Assembly (NCBI GenBank): GCA_003671275.1
Contig: QWPB01000100.1
Coordinates: 1-54,987 of the forward strand
Length of the DNA: 54,987 bases
Reading direction: 5' to 3'
DNA from: Planctomycetota bacterium
GTDB lineage: Bacteria > Planctomycetota > Planctomycetia > Planctomycetales > Planctomycetaceae
The notes below the pieces were generated by a model, which was not told the DNA's origin, did no database searches, and was given only the letters and a program-made list of their open reading frames with translations. Shown here one piece after another: positions 28,348 through 38,020 of the stretch. A program made the translations under genes and the position numbers. Position 1 is the first letter of the stretch; each line of letters begins with the position of its first letter.

Positions 28348-29709
28348 ATGCTGGCACGATTCCGCTCACACCGGGGGCTGATACTGATGGGGGCGGCGTT
28401 GCTGCTGCTCCTGGTCAGCGGGCTGTTCCTGGCCAGCGCCCTTTCGCGACAGGGCGAACCGTATCTGGGAGAAGTCGCCCTCACCGGCAGCCCGTATCGC
28501 ATTCGTCTATTGAAGACGTATGACGGACCAGTGGACTACTCCTGGCAGTCGTCACGGTTTCGATCCTTCCTGCCCTCAGCCCCGCGAGTACCACCCAACA
28601 TTCACGTCCAGTTGGCGGGAACCGATCGAATCACGGGTCAGCCGGGACAGACCTTTCTGTTCCGGACGGTCGATGACCGGGGACGTTACGTCATGCCCAT
28701 GGGAAACAGTGTCCATGGCATTGTGTGTGAGTTCGTGGAATCCACGGGATTCGTCTTCCAAGTTCAGATCGCGATGGCCGACTTCCCGCACTGGGGAACA
28801 TACGCCTTCACCCGCAGCGCCTTTCCGCGTCGCGACCGCGAGTTGCGAATACGCATGGAACGCGAATCCCCAGGCATGACGCCCGCCGAAATGCTGGTCG
28901 TCCCCAATCCGTATTACCGCGCTGATTTCCCCGAATGGCAGCCAGCCCCCCTGCCAACCATGAAGTCAAACGGCCCGCTGAAGGTTCATCTCGAAAAAGT
29001 CTTTGCCGACGATCATCATCGAGGGGCCCGTCTCGAACTGCGGGGCGAGTCCGCTCAGGCCGACTGGCAGCAGCCTTATTTTGACTACCATTTTGAAGAT
29101 GCGACAGGCAACCGGGGATTGGCACTGTCTCCTTTTGAACCTGTCTGGAAGGCTGTGGTGCGGATCTATCGTTCCTCCACCAGCCCCTTTCCCGATGAAC
29201 TCCACGAGGTGCTATCCGGGGTTCCCATCTTGAAGCCGGGAACCGTGCAACCAATCCACCGTACCATTGAAATGGGTGGCGTCCAGTGTCTGGTCCGCTG
29301 TGCTGCCGGGGCGGGCATTGTCCGACTGCAGGGGGAAACCCTGACCGCTCGGATCAACGAAGGCGGCGACAGCACGCCCGTTTTCACGGGAAGTACCGGA
29401 CAGGGATTCCATGAACTGGCCAGTCCATCGCCGTTTCTGTGGATCGAAATTCGCCAACTGTCGCAACACTCCCGGATCGTTGTTCAGCAGGTATTACCCG
29501 ACGGAAAACGCAGCGAATGCCCCCTGACTTCGATCTCGACCTCGGATGGAGCCGGGTCTCGGAATTACGTACTGGCCAGGCTGGAGAACGCCGCAATCCC
29601 GGACGTGACAGAAATCACACTGGCGGTCAATCGCCCGGAGACCATGGAGTTCCAGATCGCGCCCCCTGCCGAAGCTCGAGAACGAATTCTCAATCCGCCG
29701 CACCACTGA
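28348..29709 (+). CDS. Membrane-anchored protein of unknown function
   Basis: A 453-residue protein with one N-terminal membrane helix (residues ~11-30) and a large, beta-rich extracytoplasmic part. No motif I recognise. Starts at ATG 28348 with GGAGG eight bases upstream. It is packed between the SGNH hydrolase (15 bases before) and the CehA-like gene (33 bases after), so it may belong to the same secreted process. Confidence 0.7.
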   Translation: MLARFRSHRGLILMGAALLLLLVSGLFLASALSRQGEPYLGEVALTGSPYRIRLLKTYDGPVDYSWQSSRFRSFLPSAPRVPPNIHVQLAGTDRITGQPGQTFLFRTVDDRGRYVMPMGNSVHGIVCEFVESTGFVFQVQIAMADFPHWGTYAFTRSAFPRRDRELRIRMERESPGMTPAEMLVVPNPYYRADFPEWQPAPLPTMKSNGPLKVHLEKVFADDHHRGARLELRGESAQADWQQPYFDYHFEDATGNRGLALSPFEPVWKAVVRIYRSSTSPFPDELHEVLSGVPILKPGTVQPIHRTIEMGGVQCLVRCAAGAGIVRLQGETLTARINEGGDSTPVFTGSTGQGFHELASPSPFLWIEIRQLSQHSRIVVQQVLPDGKRSECPLTSISTSDGAGSRNYVLARLENAAIPDVTEITLAVNRPETMEFQIAPPAEARERILNPPHH

Positions 29710-29742
29710 ACAGGTCTACCGATCTCGATTGGGAATGCCCCT

Positions 29743-31455
29743 ATGCGATTCTCGCCCCTTGCTCCTTATGGATTCGTGCTGGCTCTTTGGGCTTCCTGGG
29801 CCATGGCCGGGGAACCTCGTCAGGTCACCGGTTCTCTTCGAGAAGGTGGTCTGCCGGTCGCCGGTCGCCTGTACATCGAAGGACCGCCGGGGACGTTTCA
29901 TTTTGCGCGTTCCGCGGACCCGAAGGGGACCTCTGTCGTCTACGACGTGAAGCGGACGGAGACCTGCCGGGAACAGCATGTCACGCTGTCGGCTCATCCC
30001 TTTGAAGTCGACTTACCGCCGGGGCAATACACCTTCACGGCTGAGCGCGGACACGAATACTTCGCTGCACAGCAGACGATTACGGTGCCGGAAGCAGGCG
30101 ATGTTCCACAAGTCGAATTGAAACTCGAACGCTGGATCGACATGGCCGCGCGGGGCTGGTACTCGGGAGATACCCATCTGCATCGCAAGCTGGAGGATGT
30201 CCCGAACATCGTCGCAGCGGAAGATCTACATGTCGCCTTACCACTGACATATTGGGTGCGGGGAGCCTATGAACGCCCGCTCGAATTCCCGGTGAGCGGC
30301 AACCCGGAGCCGCAGCTGATCACCATCGAGGAGTTCCTGCCGCAGGCGAACCGCGCGCCGCTGAAGCGGTTCATCTGGCCGATCAACACCGAATACGAGC
30401 TGTTCACGGTCAACAAGAAGTCGCATACGCAGGGGGCGGTGCTGGTCCTGAATCACAAGTCGCCTCTGAAGCTGGGCGCTCCGCCGGTCGGTCCGCTGAC
30501 GCAGGCAGCGCGCGAGGAGGGAGCACTCTTTGATCTGGACAAGCACACGTGGAACTGGACGCCGATGATCGTGCCGGTGATGCAGGCCGACTTGTTCGAA
30601 CTCGCCAACAATCACATCTGGCGGACTGAGTTCCTCAACAAGAGTTGGACCGCCGATGTCCTGCCGAAGGACTGGGAGATCGAAACCGATCCGCAGGGGT
30701 ACACCGAACGCGGGTGGATCGACTGGGGGTTCAAGACCTACTACGCCTACCTGAACTGCGGGTTCCGGATGCGGCCCACGGGCGGGACCGGCAGCGGGTA
30801 TCATCCGGTCCCCGCCGGGTTCGGGCGGGTCTATGTCCAGTGCCCAGGCGAGTTCACGTACGAGAAGTGGGTCGAAGGGCTGAACGCCGGGAGAAGCTTT
30901 GTCTCGACGGGGCCGATGCTCGATGTCACGTTCAACGGGCAGCCGCCAGGTTCGGTGATTCGCGCGGACGGCCCGCTGAATCTCGTAGTCGAAGGTCAAG
31001 ATTTCTCCGCCACGAACAACCGACTCGTCGTCGAACTTGTCGTGAACGGAGAGGTCATCACGAGTCTTGAAAATAGAATCAGTACCAGTTCAAGAAGCGA
31101 AATCCCGAAGAAATTTCCTGACAGAAAGACACTCGGATTTCGCCACACTCTCACCCGATCCAGTTGGGTTGCCGTTCGCCTTTTCGAATATCGCGATGTG
31201 GAGTCAGTCACTCACGAAGACAGCCAGCGGACAGAACTCGTGAAGACAGGCCGCTTCCGTTACGCCCACACAGCCCCGGTCTACATCGAAATCGATGGCC
31301 CGATCAAACCCCGCAAGCGTGAGGTCAACTACTTCATCCAGCGGATGGAGCAGGAGATCGCCCGCAACACGGGTGTCCTCGCTGAGGACGAAGTGGCTGA
31401 GTACCGCAAGGCGCTGGAGATCTACCAGAAGGTCGCCGAACGGGCCGGGGATTGA
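29743..31455 (+). CDS. Exported CehA/McbA-type PHP-domain metallohydrolase
   Basis: A 570-residue protein with a signal peptide ending near AMAGE. A ~100-residue beta domain follows, then a PHP-like core starting with GWYSGDTHLHRKL, where the HxH of the first metal-binding motif is clear. LNHKSP and a C-terminal half with FVSTGPML fit CehA/McbA proteins, which hydrolyse carbamates and phosphoesters in characterised cases. The substrate here is unknown. Positions ~31062-31145 are AT-richer with AGA-type codons than the rest of the gene. Confidence 0.8.
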   Translation: MRFSPLAPYGFVLALWASWAMAGEPRQVTGSLREGGLPVAGRLYIEGPPGTFHFARSADPKGTSVVYDVKRTETCREQHVTLSAHPFEVDLPPGQYTFTAERGHEYFAAQQTITVPEAGDVPQVELKLERWIDMAARGWYSGDTHLHRKLEDVPNIVAAEDLHVALPLTYWVRGAYERPLEFPVSGNPEPQLITIEEFLPQANRAPLKRFIWPINTEYELFTVNKKSHTQGAVLVLNHKSPLKLGAPPVGPLTQAAREEGALFDLDKHTWNWTPMIVPVMQADLFELANNHIWRTEFLNKSWTADVLPKDWEIETDPQGYTERGWIDWGFKTYYAYLNCGFRMRPTGGTGSGYHPVPAGFGRVYVQCPGEFTYEKWVEGLNAGRSFVSTGPMLDVTFNGQPPGSVIRADGPLNLVVEGQDFSATNNRLVVELVVNGEVITSLENRISTSSRSEIPKKFPDRKTLGFRHTLTRSSWVAVRLFEYRDVESVTHEDSQRTELVKTGRFRYAHTAPVYIEIDGPIKPRKREVNYFIQRMEQEIARNTGVLAEDEVAEYRKALEIYQKVAERAGD

Positions 31456-31476
31456 ACCTGCCCTTCCGTAGCAGTC

Positions 31477-31489
31477 GTCCGTTGAAAAA
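31477..31489. repeat. Dispersed 13-base repeat GTCCGTTGAAAAA, copy 2
   Basis: Exact second copy of the word at 1533-1545, again intergenic, here between the converging CehA-like and purH genes. Confidence 0.45.
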
Positions 31490-31546
31490 TGCCGTGGGAG
31501 CGGAGCGATCACGCAGATCGGTGACATAAACTAACGGTGGCCGGGG

Positions 31547-33124
31547 TCAGTGCTTGAAGTGCCGACGTCCCGTGAAAATCATCGCGATACCATGTTCGTT
31601 ACAGGCGGCGATCACTTCGGCGTCGCCCTTCGACCCACCGGGTTGAATCGCGGCGACGATACCCGACTTGGCCAACGTATCAATGTTGTCGCGGAATGGA
31701 AAAAACGCATCGCTCGCCACAACGGAGCCCCGGCTGCGGTCTCCAGCTTTGTGGGAAGCAATCCACGAGGAGTCGACGCGGCTCATCTGTCCCGCTCCGA
31801 CACCCACGACCATCCCGCCGTTGATCAACACAATCGCGTTCGATTTCACGTGTTTGCTGACGCTCCATCCAAAGGCCAAGTCTCGCAGCTCCGTTTCGGT
31901 CGGGGCTCGCTCCGTGACGACCTTCCAGGTCGAAGCATCATCCTGCTGATCATCCCGCTCCTGCACCAGCAACCCGCCGGTGACACGGCGGTACTCAAAG
32001 GAACGGGCCTGATGTGCCGTGAAGTCGGGGCACCGCAATAGCCGAACGTTGTTCTTCCATTTGGGTTTCGTGGTCAGCATTTCGAACGCCGTCGGTTCAT
32101 AACCCGGAGCGATGATCGATTCAATGAACCGGTTCGGCTCGCATAGCCGCTCCGCCGTGGCCACATCCACCGTCCGATTGAATCCCAGGACCGAACCGAA
32201 CGCACTGATCGGGTCCCCCTCGTACGCCTTATGAAAGGCTTCATCGAGCGACGCCCCGATCGCACAGCCGCACGGATTGTTGTGCTTAATGACCACAGCT
32301 GCGGGATCAGTGAACTCCCGCACGATGGCCATCGCGGCATCGAGGTCAAGCAGGTTGTTGTACGACAGTTCCTTACCATGCAGCTTTTCCGCAGCAGCCA
32401 GCGAGGCGAGTGGGGGATTCCGCTCGGAATAGAACGCCGCAGCCTGGTGTGGGTTCTCGCCGTAGCGGAGGACTTCCTGCCGTACGAACGAAAGGCCGAG
32501 TTCGGCGGGGAACGGACGCAGCGTCTCGTCAGTCGCGGTAATCCGGTCGAAGTAGTCGGCGATCGCGCGGTCGTAGCGAGCGGTCATGCGAAAGGCTTCG
32601 AGGGCCAGTTCGCGACGGAACGCGAGCGTCAGCCCCGGCCCCTGCAAGGCTTCCAGTACGCGGGGGTACTGTTCCGGCTGGGTCACGATCCCGACATAAG
32701 CATGATTTTTAGCCGTCGAACGGACCATGCTGGGCCCGCCGATGTCGATGTTCTCGATCGCGTCATCGATCGAGACGTTCGGTTTGGCGACCGTCTGCTC
32801 AAACGGGTAGAGGTTCACGACGACCAGCTCGAACGGGATGATCCCGTGTTCTCGAATCGCGGCGGCGTCATGCTCCAGATCGGGCCGCCCGAGAATGGCT
32901 CCATGGATCTTCGGATGCAGCGTCTTGACGCGACCGTCCATGATTTCCGGGAATCCGGTGTAGGTCGACACGTCGATGACCGAGAGTCCCTGATCCTTCA
33001 GGTATTTCGATGTTCCGCCCGTCGAAAGAATCTCGAATCCGAGCGCTGCCAGCCCCTTGGCGAACTCGGCGAGGCCGGACTTATCACTCACACTGATCAG
33101 GACACGACGCGGAAACGCGGACAT
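31547..33124 (-). CDS. purH: Bifunctional AICAR transformylase/IMP cyclohydrolase
   Basis: A 525-residue PurH. The N-terminal MGS-like IMP cyclohydrolase domain shows ALISVSDKSGL-type sequence (VLISVSDKSGL), STGGTSKYL and DGRVKTLHPKIHG. The C-terminal AICAR transformylase domain has KHNNPCG and the FFPFRDNID segment. It carries out the last two steps of IMP synthesis in the cytosol. The ATG at 33124 begins at the conserved region; a GTG at 33187 would add 21 residues without homology. No Shine-Dalgarno is seen. Confidence 0.97.
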   Translation of the reverse strand: MSAFPRRVLISVSDKSGLAEFAKGLAALGFEILSTGGTSKYLKDQGLSVIDVSTYTGFPEIMDGRVKTLHPKIHGAILGRPDLEHDAAAIREHGIIPFELVVVNLYPFEQTVAKPNVSIDDAIENIDIGGPSMVRSTAKNHAYVGIVTQPEQYPRVLEALQGPGLTLAFRRELALEAFRMTARYDRAIADYFDRITATDETLRPFPAELGLSFVRQEVLRYGENPHQAAAFYSERNPPLASLAAAEKLHGKELSYNNLLDLDAAMAIVREFTDPAAVVIKHNNPCGCAIGASLDEAFHKAYEGDPISAFGSVLGFNRTVDVATAERLCEPNRFIESIIAPGYEPTAFEMLTTKPKWKNNVRLLRCPDFTAHQARSFEYRRVTGGLLVQERDDQQDDASTWKVVTERAPTETELRDLAFGWSVSKHVKSNAIVLINGGMVVGVGAGQMSRVDSSWIASHKAGDRSRGSVVASDAFFPFRDNIDTLAKSGIVAAIQPGGSKGDAEVIAACNEHGIAMIFTGRRHFKH

Positions 33125-33366
33125 GGAGGTTCGCAACAGATAAAAGGAGGCGTGGTCGCAGTGATCGCGGACAGCCCGCAGAGTCACTCAAAAACCACAA
33201 TCCGCGACTCTACACCGGTCATCGTCCATCGTCAAACGGCGGTTCGCGTCTTTCCGGAATCCGAAATGCGTGATACGTCGAATCGTTCCGGGAGATTCCG
33301 ACTTGCCGTTTGGTCCCATCCTGCCCCACAATCACAGCATTCGCTCGCACTCTGGGGAGATTTCGC

Positions 33367-36300
33367 TTGCCTGCATCCTGGAATAGCCTCCCAGAGTCCC
33401 CCCGCGGCGCCCTGCGCGGCGCGTGGATCAGCTTCTGGCTGGCTGGCCTGATTCTCGGAGGTGGTCTCCCGGCCCTCAGCTGGGCACAGGGCTTAGGAGT
33501 TGCCCCCGCCTTTAGCGAGGACGAAGACGCAAAGCCGCTGCCGCCGGGATATGACCGCTACGATGCCCGCGCGGCGGATGAACCGGATCGAAGCGAACAG
33601 TATCGGCAGGTGATCAAGTCCGCCGAACGCCAACGGTGGGACGATTACGCCGTCGGGCTCCAGGCCCTGCTCGACAGTCGGGAAGACTCTCTCTTTCGCG
33701 GAGAAGATCAGACGTGGCGTCCCCTGTGGCTGGCGGCTTTACAACAGCTGATGACACTGCCCGAGGAAGCTCGCTCCGCCTACGTTGACCGGTTTGGCGC
33801 TCTGGCCGAGCAGTCACTGGCGAATGCGGAAAAGGCCAACGACTGGGCGACCCGTTTCCGGCTGGCCCGTGGTTTTCTGGCCACCCCCGCCGGACAATCC
33901 GCGACACGCCAGATCATTGAACTGGCCATCGATCAGGGCGACACCGACTGTGTCGCCCTGCGAGCAGGCGATCTCCTGCTGGTTCGTTCAGGTCAGTTGC
34001 AGGATGCCGTCTGGCGTAGCAAGTTGCGGACATTCCTGTTGAGACAGCGACGAACCACCCTGGTCCAACAGCTGGATGAGTTTGCGGGCGAGGTGATTCC
34101 AACAGAGCCGTTGCCGGAAGTCACGCAGATCACAGCCCCGGTAATCAGCGACTGGACGACGGTTTCGGGACACCCCACGGGCTACTCGCAAAGCCGGATC
34201 GACGCGCCACTCCTGATTCCGCGCTGGCGGTACTCGCTGGCCCCGGTCCCCGCGATCCGTGAAGTCTACACACGGATCGCACAGCAACTGCCCAAAGATT
34301 ACGGAACGCCGTTTCGTCCAATTTGCGGACTGGTAACCAGCCAAGGAGTCATTGTCGCCCGGACGCCCACGGGGCTGGTCAGTCTGGAAGGAACCACGGG
34401 CCGGGTTCTGTGGCAGGTGGATTCACTCGTTCGCCACGAACAAGACCACGAAGGAACCACGGAACCCGAGGACGACGGAGACTTTCTCGCACGCGGAAAT
34501 CTGTCGCGAGTCTACGACGAACGCCAGGACGTTCTGCTGGACCGGTTGACCTCACAGGGGATTCACAGCACCTTGTCCACGGATGGCAAACGGGTCATGG
34601 AAGTGGTTCCCTGGCACACGGTCAGCCGCGATACTGCCGGGGTGCTCTGGATTGCGACTGGAGGCCAGGACGATGAACGCACCCAGAATGTACTGTTTGC
34701 CCGCAACCTGAAAACGGGACGCATCGAATGGTCCGCCGGGGGCCCCGAATCCGAAGACATCGTGGGCCGACCCGCAGCGGGGACGTACTTCTTCGGACCG
34801 CCGACGCCGGATGGCAACGAACTGTTTGCCATTGGCGAACGGCGGGGCGACATCCACCTGTACTGCCTTCAGGCGGACACCGGTGAAGTTCTCTGGAAGC
34901 AATTGCTGGCCAGTCCAGCGGTCAACGTCTATCAAGACTACGTCCGCTCGCAATGGCTGGCGGTTCCCTCGGTTCGAGGAGGACTTGTCGTCTGTCCGAC
35001 AACCACGGGATGGTTAATAACCGTTGATCGCCAGACCCGTCGAATCCGCTGGGCCAGTCGTTTACGCGATCGCATCGCTTCGACCGATGAGGACCGCCAT
35101 TTTAATAATGGCCGCGAAGAGAATCGGGATTACGGAATCAACCGACGATTCGCCCCCTCTCAACCAGTGCTGATCGGGAACCGGGTGCTGATTGCCCCGA
35201 TGGAACTTCCCGATGAGCGGGGAGAACAAAACGCCACGATCATGGGATTCGACCTGGAAACGGGCCATCGGTTGTGGGGTCTGAGTGGTCTGAATGACAC
35301 GACACCCGGGATCGTGGGCGTCACCGAAAACCTGGCTGTTACCGGTGCCGACGCGCTGTACCCGGTCCCTCTGGATGTGGGCACACTGGGAGATGAACTC
35401 TTCCGGGAGGGCGAGCCTCGGGGCACCCACCACTTGCCCCCCCCCCTGGTCACGACACAAGGGTTGCTCGTCCCCCCCCAGCAGAACCATCTTCACGCGA
35501 TCTCCTTTCACGAAGGGCAATTCTCGCCTCCCGCCGCTGTCGGACTGACGATGCCCCAGAACCTGTCCCGCTGGGAACGGATCATCGATCCTGTCCATCA
35601 GTCAACATTGCACATGGGCCAGCTGGTGACGCTCAATGGGTCATTGATCTCGGCCTCCCCGTGGGAGATTATTGCCTGGGAGAAACAGTCGGATCGTGAT
35701 CGCTGGGAAGAACAGGCCACACGCGATCCCCGCGCAGCCCTGCGGCATGCCCAGGCACTGACCGCTGAAGGAAAGCTCGAAGCGGCCCGCGCGGTACTCC
35801 TCAGGGCGGCCTCCCTGCCGGATCTGGGAAGTGATGCCGAGCCGATCCATGATGTCCGCGTGTCGGTGCTGCTGGAGTTGGTCGAGCGTCAATTGGAAGC
35901 GACTCCTTCGGCCCCCTCCGACGATACCCTCTGGTCTGAACTCAACGAACTGGCCACTCGGGAAACGGATCGGGAGACGCTGCAGGCCCTGACGATCGAG
36001 CGTGAATTACTTCACGGGCGTTGGAACGCTGCATGGGAGTTGACCCGGTCCGCGATCCACAAGCCCTGGAAGCAGTCGATCGTACGACATGAAATCCAGT
36101 ATTCTCCGGAAGTCTGGTTGCGACAGATTGTCCGGCGACTGGCGCAAGCTCCTCTCCCGGAACGAACGACTTTGCGAACGGCGATTCAATCGGAATTCGA
36201 AACGCTGTGGGCGGGTGCCGGGGATCAGGCCCAACGAGATCGGCTGCAGTTGATTTTTGGGGATCTGCCGGGGTCTGATGCCTTGGAACTGGCGTTGGTG

Positions 36301-38001
36301 CTGAATCCCGAGTTCCCCACTCCCCGCATCGCGAGGTTGGAAGCGCTGTCGCAATCACTCGATCCCGAAACCGCTCGCAACGCGCAGCTCGCATTGATAG
36401 GCCAGTTGATCGAGGCCGGGTGGATCGGGGAGGCGCTGCGGAAGATTGAGAGGCTTCCGCTCGCGGCAGACTGGCCCGTCGACCGGAAGAGTGACCTGGA
36501 CTCGCTGGCTGCCCGGGTCGCGGCCGCTCCGCGCACTCCGTTGGCCCCGTCCTGGGCCAATCAACCGGTAACGCTCCTGCGAAAGCGCGAAGCCTCGGAC
36601 CCCTACTTTGCGAACCTCACCGTACGCCGAGGACCGCGGGTCTATGAGACACCCGCTTGGACCTATTCCTACGACGAGGATCGGCCAGCACTGGTGATCC
36701 GTCAGTCCGACGGAACGATCTACTGCACGTTGGCACTAGCCACCAATGAATTGAACGACGAAGACGAATCCGCTCCGGTTGTCACGATTCAAGGGCCCCT
36801 GTGCTTCGCCCGACATATGTCGTTTCTGCATGCCTTTAGCCTGCCAGAAAAACGCGAGCTGTGGAGGCGAAAGCTAACCACCTCACCGAACCATGAGATC
36901 GATGACGAACCGGCCCACCGCTTCGTACCGGTCTCGCAGATATCGGGTCTGGTTTGGAATCCCTCGATGGGCGAGATCCTGGGCTTCGGAGATCGCCAGT
37001 TAGTGGTTCACACTCAGGAAGGGCTGAGCGTGCTCGATGCGTGTACTGGCCAGACACTCTGGTCGAATTCCGTTCCCGAAGCGGAGAGCAGCTTTTGCAG
37101 CGATGGTTATCTGCTTTTCCGTCATGAGAACGCGGTTGGCTGCTGGAGCCTGACCCATGGTCTTCCGCAGACCGCCCCCGATTTACAGGATGAAGAGTTT
37201 GCCATTCAGGAAGAGGTCTTACAGGGCTTTGACAGCCCGGGAATCCTGACGCTGAAACGGAGCGTCACCGAGATGGCGACCGATCAATTCCGCATCGAAC
37301 GCCGAGGACTGCAAGCTTCCCGGATCACCGAGTCGCCCGCGTCGAATGCCCGGTGGGATCAGACCGACGTGCTCGAACTCACCACCGTCTGGTCGCTGCC
37401 GGTATCGGAATCCGCCACACTCTCGGAGGGGCCGCCCGGAACGCGACTGCTGCTCAATCCTGATCGCACCTTGCAATCCATCCATCTGGCCACCGGACAA
37501 CAGCGTTCACTGGGATCCGTTCCAGAGTCGTTGGTTCCGAAGAATGCCGATGAATCCGGGACGACGCTGCTCGCGCAGATCGACCATCAGTTCGTGTATC
37601 TCTTTCACGAAGCCAATGGGTCCGATCTGTCGGACTACGCGGGATATGAACCCGCAGAGGGTCTCCTGTGTGCCATACCACTGCGTCCGGACAGCTCCAC
37701 CGGGTGGACGGCCACACTGAACGGAACCGTCGATCCGCGAATTACAGCGGCTCCATTCCTGCCCGAATATCGCCGCGAGACACTGACAATGGGGGGCATC
37801 GCCATGGAACGGCTGCACATCGCCTTGCGGGACAAGTCTACCGGTCAGCCGATTCATGAGTTCCATCTGCCCCGGAAGCAAGGTTCGGTCTACGGGGTCT
37901 TCTTTCATCCCGCGCTTCAGCGTCTCTCCATCAATACGGAAAGCGAATTGATCCGCATCGAGCGTCAGCGTCCCGCCCCTCCCGCCCCGCTGGTTCCCTA
38001 A
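33367..38001 (+). CDS. Very large exported quinoprotein-like (PQQ/BamB-type) beta-propeller protein
   Basis: About 1544 residues with an N-terminal signal segment (near ISFWLAGLILGGGLPALSWAQ). An N-terminal helical part follows, then a first propeller with blades such as VSLEGTTGRVLWQVD, LQADTGEVLWKQLL and FDLETGHRLWGLSG. A helical TPR-like middle comes next (approx. residues 770-1060), then a second propeller region (LDACTGQTLWSN). No PQQ-dehydrogenase active-site set is evident, so a scaffold or sensor role is likelier than catalysis. TTG 33367 has GGGGAG seven bases upstream and is preferred over TTG 33310. The VWA gene follows after 19 bases. Confidence 0.78.
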   Translation: MPASWNSLPESPRGALRGAWISFWLAGLILGGGLPALSWAQGLGVAPAFSEDEDAKPLPPGYDRYDARAADEPDRSEQYRQVIKSAERQRWDDYAVGLQALLDSREDSLFRGEDQTWRPLWLAALQQLMTLPEEARSAYVDRFGALAEQSLANAEKANDWATRFRLARGFLATPAGQSATRQIIELAIDQGDTDCVALRAGDLLLVRSGQLQDAVWRSKLRTFLLRQRRTTLVQQLDEFAGEVIPTEPLPEVTQITAPVISDWTTVSGHPTGYSQSRIDAPLLIPRWRYSLAPVPAIREVYTRIAQQLPKDYGTPFRPICGLVTSQGVIVARTPTGLVSLEGTTGRVLWQVDSLVRHEQDHEGTTEPEDDGDFLARGNLSRVYDERQDVLLDRLTSQGIHSTLSTDGKRVMEVVPWHTVSRDTAGVLWIATGGQDDERTQNVLFARNLKTGRIEWSAGGPESEDIVGRPAAGTYFFGPPTPDGNELFAIGERRGDIHLYCLQADTGEVLWKQLLASPAVNVYQDYVRSQWLAVPSVRGGLVVCPTTTGWLITVDRQTRRIRWASRLRDRIASTDEDRHFNNGREENRDYGINRRFAPSQPVLIGNRVLIAPMELPDERGEQNATIMGFDLETGHRLWGLSGLNDTTPGIVGVTENLAVTGADALYPVPLDVGTLGDELFREGEPRGTHHLPPPLVTTQGLLVPPQQNHLHAISFHEGQFSPPAAVGLTMPQNLSRWERIIDPVHQSTLHMGQLVTLNGSLISASPWEIIAWEKQSDRDRWEEQATRDPRAALRHAQALTAEGKLEAARAVLLRAASLPDLGSDAEPIHDVRVSVLLELVERQLEATPSAPSDDTLWSELNELATRETDRETLQALTIERELLHGRWNAAWELTRSAIHKPWKQSIVRHEIQYSPEVWLRQIVRRLAQAPLPERTTLRTAIQSEFETLWAGAGDQAQRDRLQLIFGDLPGSDALELALVLNPEFPTPRIARLEALSQSLDPETARNAQLALIGQLIEAGWIGEALRKIERLPLAADWPVDRKSDLDSLAARVAAAPRTPLAPSWANQPVTLLRKREASDPYFANLTVRRGPRVYETPAWTYSYDEDRPALVIRQSDGTIYCTLALATNELNDEDESAPVVTIQGPLCFARHMSFLHAFSLPEKRELWRRKLTTSPNHEIDDEPAHRFVPVSQISGLVWNPSMGEILGFGDRQLVVHTQEGLSVLDACTGQTLWSNSVPEAESSFCSDGYLLFRHENAVGCWSLTHGLPQTAPDLQDEEFAIQEEVLQGFDSPGILTLKRSVTEMATDQFRIERRGLQASRITESPASNARWDQTDVLELTTVWSLPVSESATLSEGPPGTRLLLNPDRTLQSIHLATGQQRSLGSVPESLVPKNADESGTTLLAQIDHQFVYLFHEANGSDLSDYAGYEPAEGLLCAIPLRPDSSTGWTATLNGTVDPRITAAPFLPEYRRETLTMGGIAMERLHIALRDKSTGQPIHEFHLPRKQGSVYGVFFHPALQRLSINTESELIRIERQRPAPPAPLVP

Positions 38002-38020
38002 AGAACGACTGTTCGTCTCC

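Noticed and set aside
32231-33451. 406-residue open frame on the plus strand opposite purH
   Set aside because: It runs antisense across a clear purH and into the start of the propeller gene, with no recognisable protein.
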